Shown: positions 1 through 13,270, counted from the stretch's first letter. The stretch: 64,000 bases of DNA from Atherinomorus stipes (GCA_023101725.1 JALJCO010007110.1:62001-126000); one strand, 5' to 3'. Numbers and translations: made by a program. The notes: generated from the letters alone by a model not told the origin.

Positions 1-770
1 GCTGACTTGCATCAGCTTACAAATGCATTCTTCTTAAAAATGTGACACAATTTACAAAGGAAATAAACAGACTTTCCAACAGATCTTTACCAAGAAAGAT
101 TGTTTACAACAAAAAAAGAGAAACCCAAAACCATGGCTGGCATTGTGAATAAGAATTTTGTTTATAATCTCTTGCCTGGTAAAATAAAAATCAAATAAAA
201 ACACAAATGCTCTTGTTTTTTTGCAAAGTTTACCAGCTCCTAAAATCCAGCCTTTATTCAACGTTATGCTGCTTCTACTGAAGCCAAACAATGCGACTGA
301 AGTTTCAGGCTTCAGTGGTTAATCACCTGCACCTTTAACCACTTCATGTCCATTTTACTTGGATGTTCATCGCAGCAAATGTCCCCTTCTTTGAAAAATC
401 AACAATGCATCTAAAAGCCAAATTCAAACATGATTTGAATTCATGTAATATTATAAAACTTCATAAGAAAAAAACCCTCTCAACTGATTATGAAGTATTT
501 GCTATGAATGCCCTCAGTTAGCTATAGCTCAACAGATACATTCATAATTGTTAATCAAGTACATTTTATATTTTATATAAGTTAGATATTGAACTACTTG
601 TAACGTTAATTTATACCATAGCACTGCCACTATTACTTGACTAAGGATCTGTTTCTCCTGCCCTCAAAAATATTTCAACTTCACAACCACATAGTTGTTA
701 ATGAATACAACAACAGCATGTGTACATCAATGCAAAAATATTTACTGGGGGAATTTTTTTTTATACTTAC
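1..770 (-). other. Presumed GGT5 intron running off the window edge
   Basis: AT-rich sequence between the last recognisable GGT5 exon and the left edge. I looked on the minus strand for the next GGT exon (start of the small subunit) and did not find it. No repeat with clear ends was seen. Confidence 0.5.
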
Positions 771-3468
771 CTCTTCAGAGCCAAACTTTGGATCCCGGAT
801 GTACGTCTTTATTCCATTGGCAAATTTAAAAGCTTCAACATAGCGGTGATAAAACAGCGCCTTTTGTTCAACAGTCTGAGGAGGTAAATTCAATTGATAT
901 CCTGTAAACAAAAATAATTGTTTATATTCTTTTAATAGTTCATTTGTAATGTGCCCTATTTCCAAAGATTACTCAAAGCAGGATCCTTTTTAATTGCCTG
1001 AAACACAAGTCAGTGTATTGTTACTATGATGACATGTCAAAACAAATTAATATATGAATGTGGGTGGGCCTATTTAACATGTACATTTTTTTTTAACATG
1101 CTTTATATTGTGATTTTTAAGAGTAAAAGAGTCACAGCTCTGGCATCTGTGTCCAACAGGAACCTTTCATGATGTTAAGGATGAGGCTGAGGATGATTCC
1201 TCCTGCGGGGGGTGGGGGAATGTACATCTGGTACTCTCCCAAAGGGACAACCCACGCATCAGTCACTGTAACTTTATATGATGCCAAGTCCTGCCGCGTG
1301 AGTGTTCCTCCTGAGCAAAAACATTGAAACAGATGCTTCTTGCTGAGCAAAACTGAACAAACCCCATCTCAGCTCCACAGAAATCAAGACATATTATAGA
1401 TTTGAGCTGCTCACTTTGGAGTCAGAGCAATCACTGCAATGCTTTACAGACTCGATTGATTTGTTCATTTATAATTAGATCATAGTGCCAGACAGGCACA
1501 GAGAAAATGCCGGAAAAGAGAGAATGATGAAACCCGTCTGACAATACCTGCCTCCTGAATGTCACGGATTAAATCTTCTGCTATTCTTCCAGTATAAAAG
1601 CTGTCTGCTCCATCTTTAGCAATTATCTCCAAAGTGTCTGCCAGCTTCTCAAATTTCACAATGTCTCCAGTCTTTAACAAGTTTCCATTTTTATCTGAAA
1701 ATAACTTCCTGAAGGACAAACATAATGAGACAATGGTGACATGTTACTTTTATTAGCCTCATATTTTTGAGGCACATGAGTGATTCTGTCGTCAGTACCG
1801 TAAGGATTGTGTCTCATTCGCATCAATGTACTGGATGTATCGGCCTTGGACCTGAGGGATAGGGAATCCCTCTCTAGCCAGCTGGATGGTCGGCCGGAAG
1901 AGGGTTTCCCATGGCAACTTTCCATAAAGCTTGTGTGCCATTTCATAACCTCGAATTTCCCCTGGAATTCCAATCCATTTGCTACCTGCATGGAGGGATA
2001 AAAGATCAATCAATGCTGTAAATGAACCAGAACAATAATTCAGGTTTCTAAATTAAGTGCTCTGTAATGATAGATCATGGGAAGCACATTATTTTGCATC
2101 TGTCATGTATGTCAGTCTTCTTCCTCAACACCATACTGATTTTACACTTGATCTCTACATGCTTTTCCCCTTCAATCTAATTTTTCACAGGATTTTCCTA
2201 AATGAAAAATGTTCTCATGACACTATTTATACATTGAACTGTAATAGTGACTTAAAGAGGCCTACATGTTTTACGGTATGTCAAGACTTGAATAACACTT
2301 GTCTTCTCTGGGTGGTCTTGGCTTAAAGCCTAGACTTAATGTCCAGACTAGTAGGCCCCAAAATGTAATCAAACTCAACATAATAAGAAACAGAACAAAG
2401 AACCGGCATTTCCAGCTCTAAGAGTGGACGATCAAGATTTTCTGCCTTTGAGAAAGACTTATTTTCTTGTCTTTTTGTGACAGGTTCTAAACTGGATTCC
2501 TCAAAAGTAGATGAACTGATAACACAAAGAGCAAAGAGAAAATAAAAGAAGGCTCCTTCATATAATGAGAAGAAAGCATGTATGCCATTGACATGAAACT
2601 GCAGCAGATACCTGCCATCAGCTGAAAAGTCTTGGGACAGGAATCCAGCAAATCAGATTTCACCTTCGTAGGTGCAGTCTCTCTGGAATTGATAATTTTC
2701 ACTTTCCCTTTAAAAAAGATTAAATATTATCAGTTAACGTTGTCATTTGACAGGCTGTGAGTTGGTTGCATGAATGTGTTTGTTACCAGAGCTGTCCATC
2801 ACTGTGAACATAGAGCCCCCTCCGATGCCCATACTCTGCGGGTTTACGAGGGAAGTGCACAACAGCGCAGCAATGGCGCCATCTACCGCGGAGCCCCCTC
2901 TTTGAAGCATGTCCCTTTAAGATTTCACACTTGTTATTTACAGAGGCAGCTAGTGTTGGAATATTTCCGAGTAGAAAAAAAGTTTTGTTTATCTTTTGCA
3001 TGTCAAGATCATTTTCTGGTGAAGTCAACTTCCTCGTCAGATTATCCAGGTTTGAATCTGCTTCACTCAAACTAGTTTGTCATCATTTGCCCTGCGGTTG
3101 TTTTTAAACAAACAGTTCTGATGGAGGCCGCCGACAAACACAACTTGATTCTGCTTATCTAAAATAGCAGGCAAGCCTTTTGGAAAATTTTAGACTTGAC
3201 GTAGTATTAATGGACTGTGTGCATACTAAAAGCTAAGTAGGCCTTCTTCCAGGCATAAATCTGTTTTCCTTAAAGCTTCATCTTAAGTGTCAATTACTCA
3301 CCTTCCAATTTCTGAGCATGTCTTTGAGTCCGCAGCCACTGCACCTTTTGAGAAAGTGTCATCTGGGCACTTGCGTTTCACAAGTACAGCTATACACACT
3401 ATTGTGGCAACCAAGCAGAGCAGCATCAGTGCGCAACAAGTATACACTCTCGCCTTTGACCTCGCCAT
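771..3468 (-). CDS. ggt5: Gamma-glutamyltransferase 5-like, N-terminal part; 3' exons lie outside the window
   Basis: Membrane-anchored ectoenzyme that removes the gamma-glutamyl group of glutathione conjugates; GGT5 is known for acting on leukotriene C4. Seven coding exons on the minus strand keep phase through every junction: 3302-3468, 2787-2914, 2612-2707, 1799-1985, 1548-1708, 1164-1310 and 771-901, giving 339 residues. The start follows a short cytosolic MARSKAR segment and one hydrophobic signal-anchor helix (about residues 10-32). Family landmarks are [29 protein letters not shown], the substrate-binding arginine segment [20 protein letters not shown] and PPPPAGG. PPPPAGG and the AVAADSK start fit GGT5 better than GGT1. 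The autoprocessing threonine and the whole small subunit are not encoded here; the last exon seen ends in phase 0 at a good GTAAGT donor, so this is an edge effect and not a pseudogene. GGT1-like identity is the main alternative. Confidence 0.88.
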
Positions 3469-3884
3469 TGCAGTTTTTCCTCAGTGTAGCCGCGGGGATC
3501 ATTAAAGTTTTTCGGACCGGATTATCTCGTCTGAAATATAACAACTTAGCCCTGTTAATGAATTGCTGAGTGCCTGTGTTTTTTTCAGAGAAGGCGTGCA
3601 CCGCAAAGACCTGCTCCACCTCCTGCCTGCGGAGCATGAAGAGGAGGAGGCGAGGAAAGTTGGTAGAACAAACCAGCACCGTTGTTTTTTATATGGCTTA
3701 GTTTGAATGTATGCTATCAAAAATGCAAACCACTATTTTCCTCCTTATATTAATTGACAAAGCATCTATGCATTTATTGACAAGGCAAACACACTCCAGG
3801 AGTCTTAGATAGCATTCTTATTCATTTATTTGAGAAATAAGCTCTTTTCAAAATATAGACTTTTATTTATTTATCCATTCTTTA

Positions 3885-3979
<95 letters not shown>

Positions 3980-6860
3980 CATACATACATATATATTTAC
4001 TGACACCTATTTGTATGTTTGTTTGTTTTCTTTTTAAGTTTTTCCATATGTGTTCAGACCGGTTCAGATTTGGGTCTATAGGTTTAATCATACACCTGTG
4101 TGAAGCTTTTGATAGTCCAACTGCAAGAGACTCTGAACTCATTATTGGTTCCAAATTAACAGAAGTCATTTTGAACAAAACTACCGTAACAGCCAAATTG
4201 TACATTCAAAGGAAGCTCAGCAGGTCTGTGAACTTTGGGGACCCGGATATGACAACTTGTAGTCGGAGTTGAAGTCAGCAGAACCACTCTCTAGAGTTGA
4301 AGTCAGCAGAAAAACCTGTTGAACAAATTGTTACACGCTGTCAAACGATCACTACTGAACTGCTGCTCAGACTGCGTTGATCGACAACCGCGCTTGTTGC
4401 GATGCATCTTGGGAAATGCTGTCTGCAGCACAAATCAAATAGCAGTCAACGGAAGAGTCATGAAACATACGGAAGGGGTTACTGGAGCACAACCGGATAC
4501 AAGAAGATGCTTCTTTTAAAGTAAAACCACTCAAACCATTGAAACAGAATGCTGTTCTGACATGCTCTTTTTTCCATTGTCAATAAACCTATGTTAGATT
4601 TAATTATTTTCTGCTTATATAAACTGTTTAAGATGCTCAAGTTTATGTAGATCCAAATTGCAGATGAACAATTAGCATTTTAAAAAGAATTAAATTCATG
4701 CAAGTCGTCTTTTTCTGCAAACAAACATTATCAGTATACTGTAGCTATGAGCACACTAAGAATTGCCAAAACATTGTCTGTGGGATCTGCTGCCAAACAC
4801 AATGAATGCTACTTCTAAAGTGAGCCTGAAGACATCGGTGGTCGATCTTCATCATCTTCAAAAGACTGCTTCAGAAATTGCGCTGTTGCTGTAGTTAGTT
4901 GTGCGTCAGCTGATTGGAGGACAACTGAGCTTAGACAAAAATGAAGATACATCACCTGTGACCACAGTGAGCTTTCTGAAGTCATACTAGAACTAATAGG
5001 TTTAACTACATCTGAACAGTGTATGAAATGATGACACATGTGTAATAACTATTATTTAAATGGCAATCTTGCAAGTCCTGCAAATGACTTATTCAATCTA
5101 AAATTTTTCCCTGCACTTGACAAGACTTTTCTTTTGAAAGGTAAGACCGGAAGCACTCTCGCACTTCGTTCGCTTGAAGCTGGGTGGCTTCCCTGATGAA
5201 GCGTCAGTATTTACATCAATATTTTCTGAAGCCTATCCGACGTTGCTGTCCAGCACAGTCAGGGAGTCAACCCCGTCGGTAGGACAGGTTTTAATTTTTC
5301 CACTGTTCATCGATGTTTGTTAGTTCCAGTTGCGACTTCTTTTGTGCGATTTGGAGCTGTTGCCTGTGATGCTGGCGAGTGATATCCGTCTACCGTGTGC
5401 ACTGCAGTGGTGCGCAGCTTTGCCCAGAGAAACACCTGTGCGCCTCTCCTCTCCTCTGGTCACAGTCATGAATGTAGAGTGGGTATGGGTGCAAACCGTA
5501 GACGAATCAGCGCACCAAACATCCACGCAGCTGTAGAGGTGGAAACACGAGCTCAGTCATAGCGTTCTGCTTGTTTACCAAGGCTTAATGAACGTTGCAG
5601 CTCTCCCAGTATGTTGGCCATTAGTTTGTGAGGCAGCTTGGCCCTGATGGCAACAACTCTAGTGGTCAGATTGGTTGGAAGCAACGGAGTGATTGGAAGA
5701 ATAAGGTAGGGTGTGTATTTTCCATGGCTTTTCGACCAGGGTTTGATAAGTCTATCCAAACGGGAGCGAGTGTGCGGGGGTAGATGTGGGGGCGTCTTGA
5801 TGCTGTCAGACAGGATGTAGGGGAGGATCTACTGGAGCGGGATTGCCGGACCATTTTTGGTGAGAGCACATCTTGGAGTTCTGATCACAGTTGACGCATT
5901 GCACTCCTCGCGTTGTGGCTGCTGGTCCATTTGCATTATATAATCATACCCATGTAATGCAGCCTTCTTTTGATACTTAGAATATGACTACACAGACAAC
6001 ATATCCCCCCCTTTCTTCCCCAGAGGATCCATTTATGCAGCTGCTGCTGAGCAACCTATGAATGCCAATTATAAATGTGGGTGGGTTTCAACACTGTTTA
6101 CGTTTATATAATTCACTGTTCGGCGTGCGCGCATGTGTGCGTGGTGCTCAATAATACAAAAGGGAGAGATTTGTGTTAAATGCAGCAATGTGCCAATGAC
6201 TCATGGTTTTACACAGTGCAGTACAGAGGAGTGTGCGGAAAGCTTAATTTCAAACTGTGTTCACTGTGCGTGTGTGCTCAGGGTGCAGTCATTTTGAAGT
6301 CCACAGTGTGTGGGTGAGTTCCAGCAGGTGTGTGTTACATCTGGTGGATACAGGATGGGAATTTGCTGTCAAACTGATGAGGAAGGTGTGCTTTACTGTC
6401 ATGAAACAAAGTGCAGTGATACCAAAGATGAATACACCAAGAATACAGTTTGTAGTGTTGATATCAGTCCCAGCATTGTGCCATTGTCAGCTATAACATC
6501 CTCTTCTCCTCTTATCTCCCTTTCTCTCCTTCTTCCTTTGTTTTTCAGAGAACATATAACCCTAAGGCGAGGTGTCTGTCTGCATTTGTCTGAAAGAACA
6601 AGCAAGGGAGCAGCACAAATACCGCACAGCCAGGCATCATGCAAAGAGAAGCCTTCCCTCACTGCAGAGTGCTGAAATGTTAGGCCCGAAGAGCGAGAGT
6701 GTCAGATCAAATCAGCAGACTGTTTACATTAGACGGGGCCATAAGAGCTACCTGACACCAGACTCCATAACCCCCTGTGTGTGGTTTAAGGCCCCTTTCA
6801 ATCACAATCAAGAAAAGACACAATAACTGATCCTTCATTTGCACTTTATTTTTCTATCAG
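3469..6860. other. Intergenic region between the divergent GGT5 and ASPHD2 genes
   Basis: GGT5 and ASPHD2 point away from each other, so both promoters should lie here. Contents seen: a microsatellite at 3882-3980; a short direct duplication of GTTGAAGTCAGCAGAA near 4269-4312; a moderately CG-containing stretch about 5130-5560 that may hold a transcription start; and a splice acceptor (tctatcag) at 6860 just before the ASPHD2 start codon, which implies an upstream non-coding ASPHD2 exon. No open reading frame here looks like a protein I know. Confidence 0.45.
3882..3980. repeat. (AT)n / (GA)n compound microsatellite
   Basis: About 24 bases of AT repeat run directly into about 70 bases of interrupted GA repeat, then a few CATA repeats. 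Pure simple sequence; the reading frames across it (Ser-Leu repeats) are meaningless. Confidence 0.95.
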
Positions 6861-6886
6861 ATTCAGCAGTCCTGAGGCGGGCCAAG

Positions 6887-8556
6887 ATGGAGTGGTCACT
6901 AGAGAGTGTAAGGGAGATGGTGGCTGGAGGGATGCAGTCTGTAAGAGAGTGTGAGATCTGTGCTTTTGCCATAGCCATGTGTGTGCTGCTGCTGTTCATG
7001 TGGTACTGTTACAGAGTGGGCCGGGACCATGGCCCCAGCCCACTGCGTGGGAGGTATCTGGCGGGGTCTGGCCGGATTGGAGGAGTGGTTGGGGGTTTCA
7101 TGAGTTCAGACTGTCGTGGCAGAGGGAAAGGAAAACATGGCTCACTGCTGGAGGAGCAGAACGGCTTTGCGTTCTGCCAGTCATCAGAGTGCTTCCGCTG
7201 CACCAGCGCTGGCGAGAGCCTGAACCAGAGGCTCTATCATAGCCTGCAGGATTACGCCAAGCGCTACACCTGGTCAGGTATGGGTAGGGTGCACAAAGGA
7301 GTTCGGGACCAAGGCCGATACCTCAACAGTCGACCAACTATCCAGCGGCCGGAGGTTTTCTTCCTTCCTGACCTCCCATCAGCCCCTTTCTTCTCCAGAG
7401 AAGTACAGAGACATGACGTGGAGCTGCTCGAGCAGAGCTTTCCTGCCCTCCTGGCTGAGTTTGAGAGCATCTACCACCAACCTCCAGCCCGCAGCGGCTC
7501 CTCCTTGCCACCAGGGTGGAAAGCCAACAGCACTCCACGTGGGCAGTGGTGGACCTACTACCTGGTGAACCAAGGCACCCCTTTGGTCCTAAACGTCAGG
7601 AGATGTCCGAGGGCCTGGCGGGTGCTGGGCCAGCTGCGTACCTTCATCGCCAACAACGTATTTGGAAATGCCTGTTTCTCCGTTTTGACGCCTGGAGCTC
7701 TCATTACTGAGCACTACGGTCCAACAAATGTCAGGCTGCGCTGCCACCTGGGTAAGAAAAATCCAGTGAACTGGAACTGATGAAGCTCAGTGTGTATTTA
7801 ACTCAGCACAACAGCAGATAATTTTACAAGTAAGCATATTTACACAGAGGGAAAGAGCAACACAGTAAATCAGCTGTTTAGACTGAGCCCCTAAATTCTC
7901 TTGAGTAAGGAAGCACATAGCGGAAATGTGCCATAAGCTCAAATTATTATCTTCACTGCACCTGAGTTTTCATTCTGTTTCATCTGTAGCCTGCAGAATG
8001 AGTGTTAAGTCAAAACATTTGTTAAGATCCATGTTTTTATGGTGCAGAACAGTCTAAGAACTGTGGCTGGGATGGAGTTTTTCACCTGAGGAGGTTGGAC
8101 AGCAGAACAAAATACATGTAAAGCTCAAAATGACATATGGATGAACTTATTTGTCTCTGTTAGGTCTCAGAGTGCCTCCATCCTGTGAGCTTGTAGTCGG
8201 TGGAGAGCCACAGTGCTGGTCTGAGGGTAGCTGTCTGCTTTTTGATGACTCCTTCCTCCACAGGGCTTTTCATGACGGTAAGTAGGGTTTAAAACAATTT
8301 TTTTTTCTTTTTTGTTGCATGCAGCGCTTATTTCTTCCCAGAAAGAGGATAGACTTGAAACTGTGGAAAAATTCAGTAGATGAGGGAAAAACATGACAAA
8401 TTGAAGTCCTTGACTCTGTGTGCAGGCAGCCCAGATGACGGCCCCAGGGTGGTCTTCATGGTGGACCTATGGCACCCCAATGTGGCCGCTGCTGAGAGAC
8501 AAGCCTTGGACTACATTTTTACTCCAGGCCGTTTAGAGGACAAGGAAGGGAAGTAG
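6887..8556 (+). CDS. asphd2: Aspartate beta-hydroxylase domain-containing protein 2
   Basis: Predicted type II membrane protein with a luminal 2-oxoglutarate/iron dioxygenase-type domain of the aspartyl/asparaginyl beta-hydroxylase family; substrate unknown. Three exons (6887-7751, 8164-8277, 8426-8556) join in phase 1 at both junctions and give 369 residues, the same length as I recall for the human protein. The start [10 protein letters not shown] follows an acceptor at 6860 and matches the human N-terminus near its SLDGLRD segment. One membrane helix lies at about residues 27-45, followed by a vertebrate-typical CRCT-like cysteine segment. The catalytic region carries [16 protein letters not shown] and, in exon 2, [13 protein letters not shown]; the histidines of HLG and SFLH correspond to the two iron ligands of AspH, a family that lacks the usual carboxylate ligand. 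It ends [20 protein letters not shown]. An in-frame ATG at 6839 lies before the acceptor and was rejected as start. Confidence 0.97.
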
Positions 8557-10860
8557 GCGTGAGTCAGAAACCATGTCCAAGTAAAGAGACAGATGGCATT
8601 AAGGGAAGTCTGTAAGATTTGGGAGCAACTCTCTCTTTTTCTTTTTTTCCTGCCTCCTGACCAGCTCTCACATTCACTGTGTACATATTTTCCAGCTCAC
8701 ACAGTATTGCTCAAATCTCCTCTTCGCAGATGACCAAACATTGGGCCTCTTTTATTAATTGCATTTATACTCAAGTGGTGTGTAAAATGCCATCATATTC
8801 TTTTATTATCTTTGTGAGTGTTTTAAGCGCAGGTCAGTCCATTTAAACAACGTGCATTGATACGAGAGCGAGGACATTTTAGCATGATCTCATGGCATTG
8901 TGTATAAGTAGCACACTTCAACCTCACTTTACATGTCATTTCTATTCATTTTCAGGGTTGTAGTTTGCTGAATGATTGAAGTTTGGAAAATCTTTAATCA
9001 ATCTTTAAATGTATAGAAATTACATGCAAAATTGCCTGATGTGTTATTCATATGATATTTCATGAGATAAAGCTGGAGCTGTTAGCGTAGCTGTTCCACT
9101 TTTTTGAGTTTCTGAATGTAAACTTTAATTTGGATAAAGGATGTGACTGAACAACCATCATGTCACATTCCTCTGACTTTTGGTCAACACTGAAGCAAAA
9201 TTGAAATGGTTATTTGGGTTGTAAATTTTAAAAAGATAATAATATGAATATAGAGAGCATTGAACATTAGCTAAATGGGTGTAAAACGAGCCTAAAGAAA
9301 ATTGTGCAACTCTGTTTAAGTTTTACCAACTTGGGTCTATAGGCTAGCTGAATCTGTTAATTATTGATAAATTCAAGTCACAGAGTAATCGTTTATCGCC
9401 TGGAGCCTTCTTCTCAGTTTCATGACAATATGTAACACCTGCATACATTTCCACAAGGGCTAAAATACTTAATATTTAACTTTTGTACTTCTCAACATAT
9501 TCAGCTGAAATTGATTCAGATTGTCAGGAAGAATTCACAATTTTTATTTAAACAAAAATCCACATTTTCATCATAGAAACTTAAGAAAACTTGCATTTTT
9601 ATGAATAACTGGGCTTCTCACTAGCAGAATGTTGACATTTTGTCTGTAATTGTATTGACTAATTTTGTTTTTTTTAACCACAATATGATTCAAGTCTAGT
9701 AGGCACATTTAAATTTAATGTAGAGCTGGATTGAATAGGATTCTTAACTGGCCATTTGTACATGCAAATCCAAACAAAATTATAATTATCTCATTGTTAT
9801 GTAATAACAGTAATGGGAATATTCCTTTGCTTATTAATAATACAGAGATTTATCAATATGTAGTTTGATAACTGAGGTCCAATGTCAGTCATGATTTGAA
9901 TGTTTACAGACACAGCTAACGTCTCTGTCCTGACTCCTGCTGGTGTGGTAGCTAAACGTGCTCCCCTTTGAAAATCAGTCTCGCTTTCATATGACGTGGT
10001 TAGATGAGCACATTTCTAGGTCAGATTGTACGAGTCGGCCTGTGCTGTGACACCAGAGATGAAGCGTTTTTGGTAAATTTACTAAACTCTTGTAATTTGG
10101 TTGCATTTGATATCAGGTTTGTATTTCTGTAAATAAGGTTGAAGTAAAAAACCAAACAAAAAAAAAACACTGAATGGTTTGAGATGTTTTGAACTGACTG
10201 TCTTCAATGCTTTAACTATTGTGTTGTCTTGATTTAGAGCTAAAGTGATTGCAAGTCCTTCTCCAATTCAAAATGCCAACCATTGAAGTCTTTTTTGATA
10301 GATTTGATTAGTATAATATGTAAAATGTTTATGAGATACTCTCTCTGTTGTTTTGTGATTTTTTTTTTTTTCAGTCACTGTAATTCTGCAGCACAGCATG
10401 GTAGCCATTATGAAAGTCACAAACCTGAATTCTCCAACAGCACTTCATGGATATACTGTACGTGCACAGTCTGAAAGGTAGTGAAACTGAAATCTTCTGC
10501 TGCTTTACTTGTCCACAGCAATTCAAGACACCCATCTATTCAGTTCTAATGTTTACAAAGGTGTGATCATTTACACGCTGTTTACATCGGATGACACTGA
10601 CGTTGAGAAGTCCATAATTGGGTTTAAAATCAACAGTGCTGCTAATCCACCACAGGAAGCAAATTTCCAGAGCATTGGCTTATATGATGGGGTAACCGTT
10701 TTGTTTACATTTGAATTAAGGATTTGTTCTTTAACACATTCTTGTGTGGATTTTGAACAGTATTTCTGTACATTTAATAAATGGTCGAGTATCTTATTTA
10801 ATCACCTGGTGTCGGACTTCTTGTTTTTGCACATCACAGATGCAAATCCAGATTTCTGTG
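8557..10860. other. ASPHD2 3'UTR and downstream sequence
   Basis: AT-rich non-coding sequence after the ASPHD2 stop. Several AATAAA-like signals occur, but I cannot say which one is used. A 145-codon open frame at 10509-10946 runs into the hairpin described next and has no recognisable domain. No transposon ends were seen. Confidence 0.5.
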
Positions 10861-11070
10861 TGTGTGCATTTGTTCCACTGTGCTCTGCTGAAGGAAGCTT
10901 TTTCAGGGGAATAAAGATGTCTGTAGAAATTCCACTCCTCTATTGATTATACACTTACATTACTGTGGTGCTATTGAAAGTGTATAATCGATACAAGAGT
11001 GGCTTTTCTACAAAAGACTTTATTCCTCAGAAAAGCTTCCCTCAGCGTAGCAAAGCAAATGCACACATAT
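10861..11070. repeat. Long imperfect inverted repeat (hairpin), arms about 95-100 bp
   Basis: The left arm (about 10861-10957) and the right arm (about 10976-11070) are reverse complements with scattered mismatches and small offsets; the loop is about 18 bases. Well matched blocks include GGAAGCTTTT, GGAATAAAG, TGTAGAAA, CCACTC, GATTATACACTT and TGTGCATTTG. No open gene spans it. It could be a foldback mobile element, a recent inverted duplication, or the source of a hairpin RNA. The inverted repeat itself is directly visible; its nature is not. Confidence 0.8.
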
Positions 11071-11489
11071 ACTATAAAGCAAATGAACAAAATAAATTAT
11101 GTGACCCTATTCATTTAGATGCAGTTTTCTAGTAGCTATACATTATAATGTAGCAATGCAAAGGTGTTGTCACTGCTGTGTTTTCACATAAAAAGAGCAG
11201 TTATTAGCTTTCACTAAACCTGAAAGATTATGAAGTCGGAGGCAATCACCTTTTAGTCAGGATTTATTGATATTTAGCTTTTTGCATGATGTCAGAATCA
11301 ACCTAAAATGCACTATGATCTTTCCAGGGGAATTGAAATATCCGAATGATACTGAAGCCACATGAACATTGTTCAATGTTTATAGTAAATATCAATTGAA
11401 AGTCATGCTGTTCTCCAAGAAAATTAACCACAAAAAATACAACATCTACAGCCATTTAAATCAGCCATCAACAATACAGCATCTAAACC

Positions 11490-11690
11490 AGTGCTCCTCA
11501 ATTTGGTCCTATAGGGCTGCAATCTAGCAGGTTTTCCATGTCTCAATGCTCCAACACAAGTTAATGAGTCATTGTGCAGAGCTTGGTTGGCTATTGGAGC
11601 TATCTAGTTTGAGCCAGGTGTGTTAGAGCAGGGAGACATAGAAAACCTGCTGGACTTTTGCTCTTGTAGGACTGAATTGAGTAACCCTGG
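11490..11690. mobile_element. hAT-type MITE, copy A of a dispersed family
   Basis: A 201-bp palindrome-like element whose ends read AGTGCTCCTCAATT and, inverted, CAGGGTTACTCAATT. It is flanked by a perfect 8-bp direct duplication TCTAAACC (11482-11489 and 11691-11698), the size hAT transposases leave. Inner motifs such as GGTTTTCC, CCAACACA and GGTGTGTT recur in three other places in this window. It has no coding capacity. Confidence 0.85.
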
Positions 11691-11975
11691 TCTAAACCAT
11701 GACTTGACCTCTACAGTAAATCTTCTGGTTAAATAACACCTTGTTATTAAACGGTCCTCTTTATCATCTTGTTCACATTTGGACATCATTAGACTAACAC
11801 CAAACAAGACCAGTTACTAGCTTTTCTTTCAATAAAGTGTTTGAGATGGGGGAATTACCACATCATGATTCCAGTTAAATCTCCAAAACTCATGATATAT
11901 CAGTGAGGTATGAACTTTTCACATTTTCCTTAAATTGTACCCAAATGTTGAATATCCCTAATTTTTTGTAAGTGT

Positions 11976-12361
11976 ATATATAGGCGTACTGTTCAAAAGA
12001 AATTTTTTAAAAAGTGAACATAATCATTACCATGTAACTCAAAGTCAGTCACATTTTCTGGGATATCAGTCTGCCCAGTTAGGAAGTCACACTGATTGTG
12101 AATCAGTTTCACCTGCTGTTGTACAAATGTAACAGACAACAGGTGGAAATGAGAAGCAATCAGCAAGACAACCCCTATAAAGGAATAGTCCTGCAGGTGG
12201 TGGCTACAGACCATTTCTCTGTTATTATCCTTTCTGACTGTTTTTTTGGTCACATTTGCATTTTGTCAGATCCCTGACCACCAGAGGTAACATGTGACAT
12301 TTCTGCAATCCACAGAAGTTGCGCATGTAGTGCAGCTCCAAGATGGCACATTAATGTGGAC
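11976..12361 (+). mobile_element. Left part of a Tc1-like element, interrupted by a mariner
   Basis: From memory of a common teleost Tc1 family, this is the terminal inverted repeat, 5' untranslated part and first codons of the transposase (from CATTTGCATTTTGTCAG to the segment around GTAGTGCAGCTC). Reading resumes at 14585 in the same orientation with TTTGCTGTGTC and continues through the helix-turn-helix domain, so the mariner at 12364-14584 landed inside this element. About a dozen bases of the family sequence seem to be missing at the junction. Confidence 0.75.
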
Positions 12362-12590
12362 TACAGGGAGTGCAGAATTATTAGGCAAATGAGTATTTTG
12401 ACCACATCATCCTCTTTATGCATGTTGTCTTACTCCAAGCTGTATAGGCCCAAAGCCTACTACCAATTAAGCATATCAGGTGATGTGCATCTCTGTAATG
12501 AGAAGGGGTGTGGTCTAATGACATCAACACCCTATATCAGGTGTATTAGGCAAACATAATTATTAGGCAACTTAACAATAAACAAATATA

Positions 12591-13270
12591 TAGGCAAGGC
12601 AAGTTTATTTGTATAGCACATTTCATGTACAGAACAATTCAAAGTGCTTTACATAAAACATTATAAGCAAAAGGGAGAAAAAAACAATTAGAAGCATGAT
12701 TCAAAAATAAAAGCATTTAAGATTAAAAAGAGAGAATACAGAGACGTGCGGATTTTAACTTTTCAATAAAATCTACGTAAATGCAGCTGAGAACAGGTGG
12801 GTCTTCAGCCTGGATTTAAATAAACTAAGTGTTTCAGCTGATCTGAGACTTTCTGGGAGTTTGTTCCAGACATGTGGAGCATAGAAGCTGAACGCAGCTT
12901 CTCCATGTCTGGTTCTGACTCTGGGAACTGATAAAAGGCCGGATCCAGATGACCTGAGGGGTCTAGTAGGTTCATACTGGGTCAAGAGGTCACTGATGTA
13001 TTTTGGGCCTAAACCATTCAGAGCTTTATAGACCAGCAGCAGAACTTTAAAGTCTATTCTCTGATGGACCGGCAGCCAGTGTAAAGACCTGAGAACTGGA
13101 CTGATGTGGTCCACTTTTCTGGTCTTAGTGAGAACTCGGGCAGCAGAGTTCTGAATGAGCTGCAGCTGTTTAACTGATTTTTTAGGTAGACCAGTAAAGA
13201 CGCTGTTACAGTAGTCAAGCCGACTGAAGATGAATGCATGGACTAGTTTTTCCAGATTATATACCCATTG
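12591..13270 (-). mobile_element. 5'-truncated non-LTR retrotransposon (L2-like), C-terminal end of reverse transcriptase
   Basis: The minus-strand open frame 12773-13282 encodes the last part of a LINE reverse transcriptase, with [30 protein letters not shown] and [13 protein letters not shown], a common teleost tail. The 3' end is the teleost motif AGTTTATTTGTATAGCAC...CAAAGTGCTTTACA. It is flanked by AAATATA at 12584-12590 and again at 13271-13277, a target-site duplication inside the host mariner. The 5' truncation is typical of target-primed reverse transcription. The clade name is tentative. Confidence 0.88.

Noticed and set aside
3882..4205. Ser-Leu repeat frame on the minus strand
   Set aside because: It is a translation of the GA/AT microsatellite.
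10509..10946. 145-codon plus-strand frame after ASPHD2
   Set aside because: No domain, no splice context, and it ends inside the inverted repeat; most likely chance in 3'UTR sequence.
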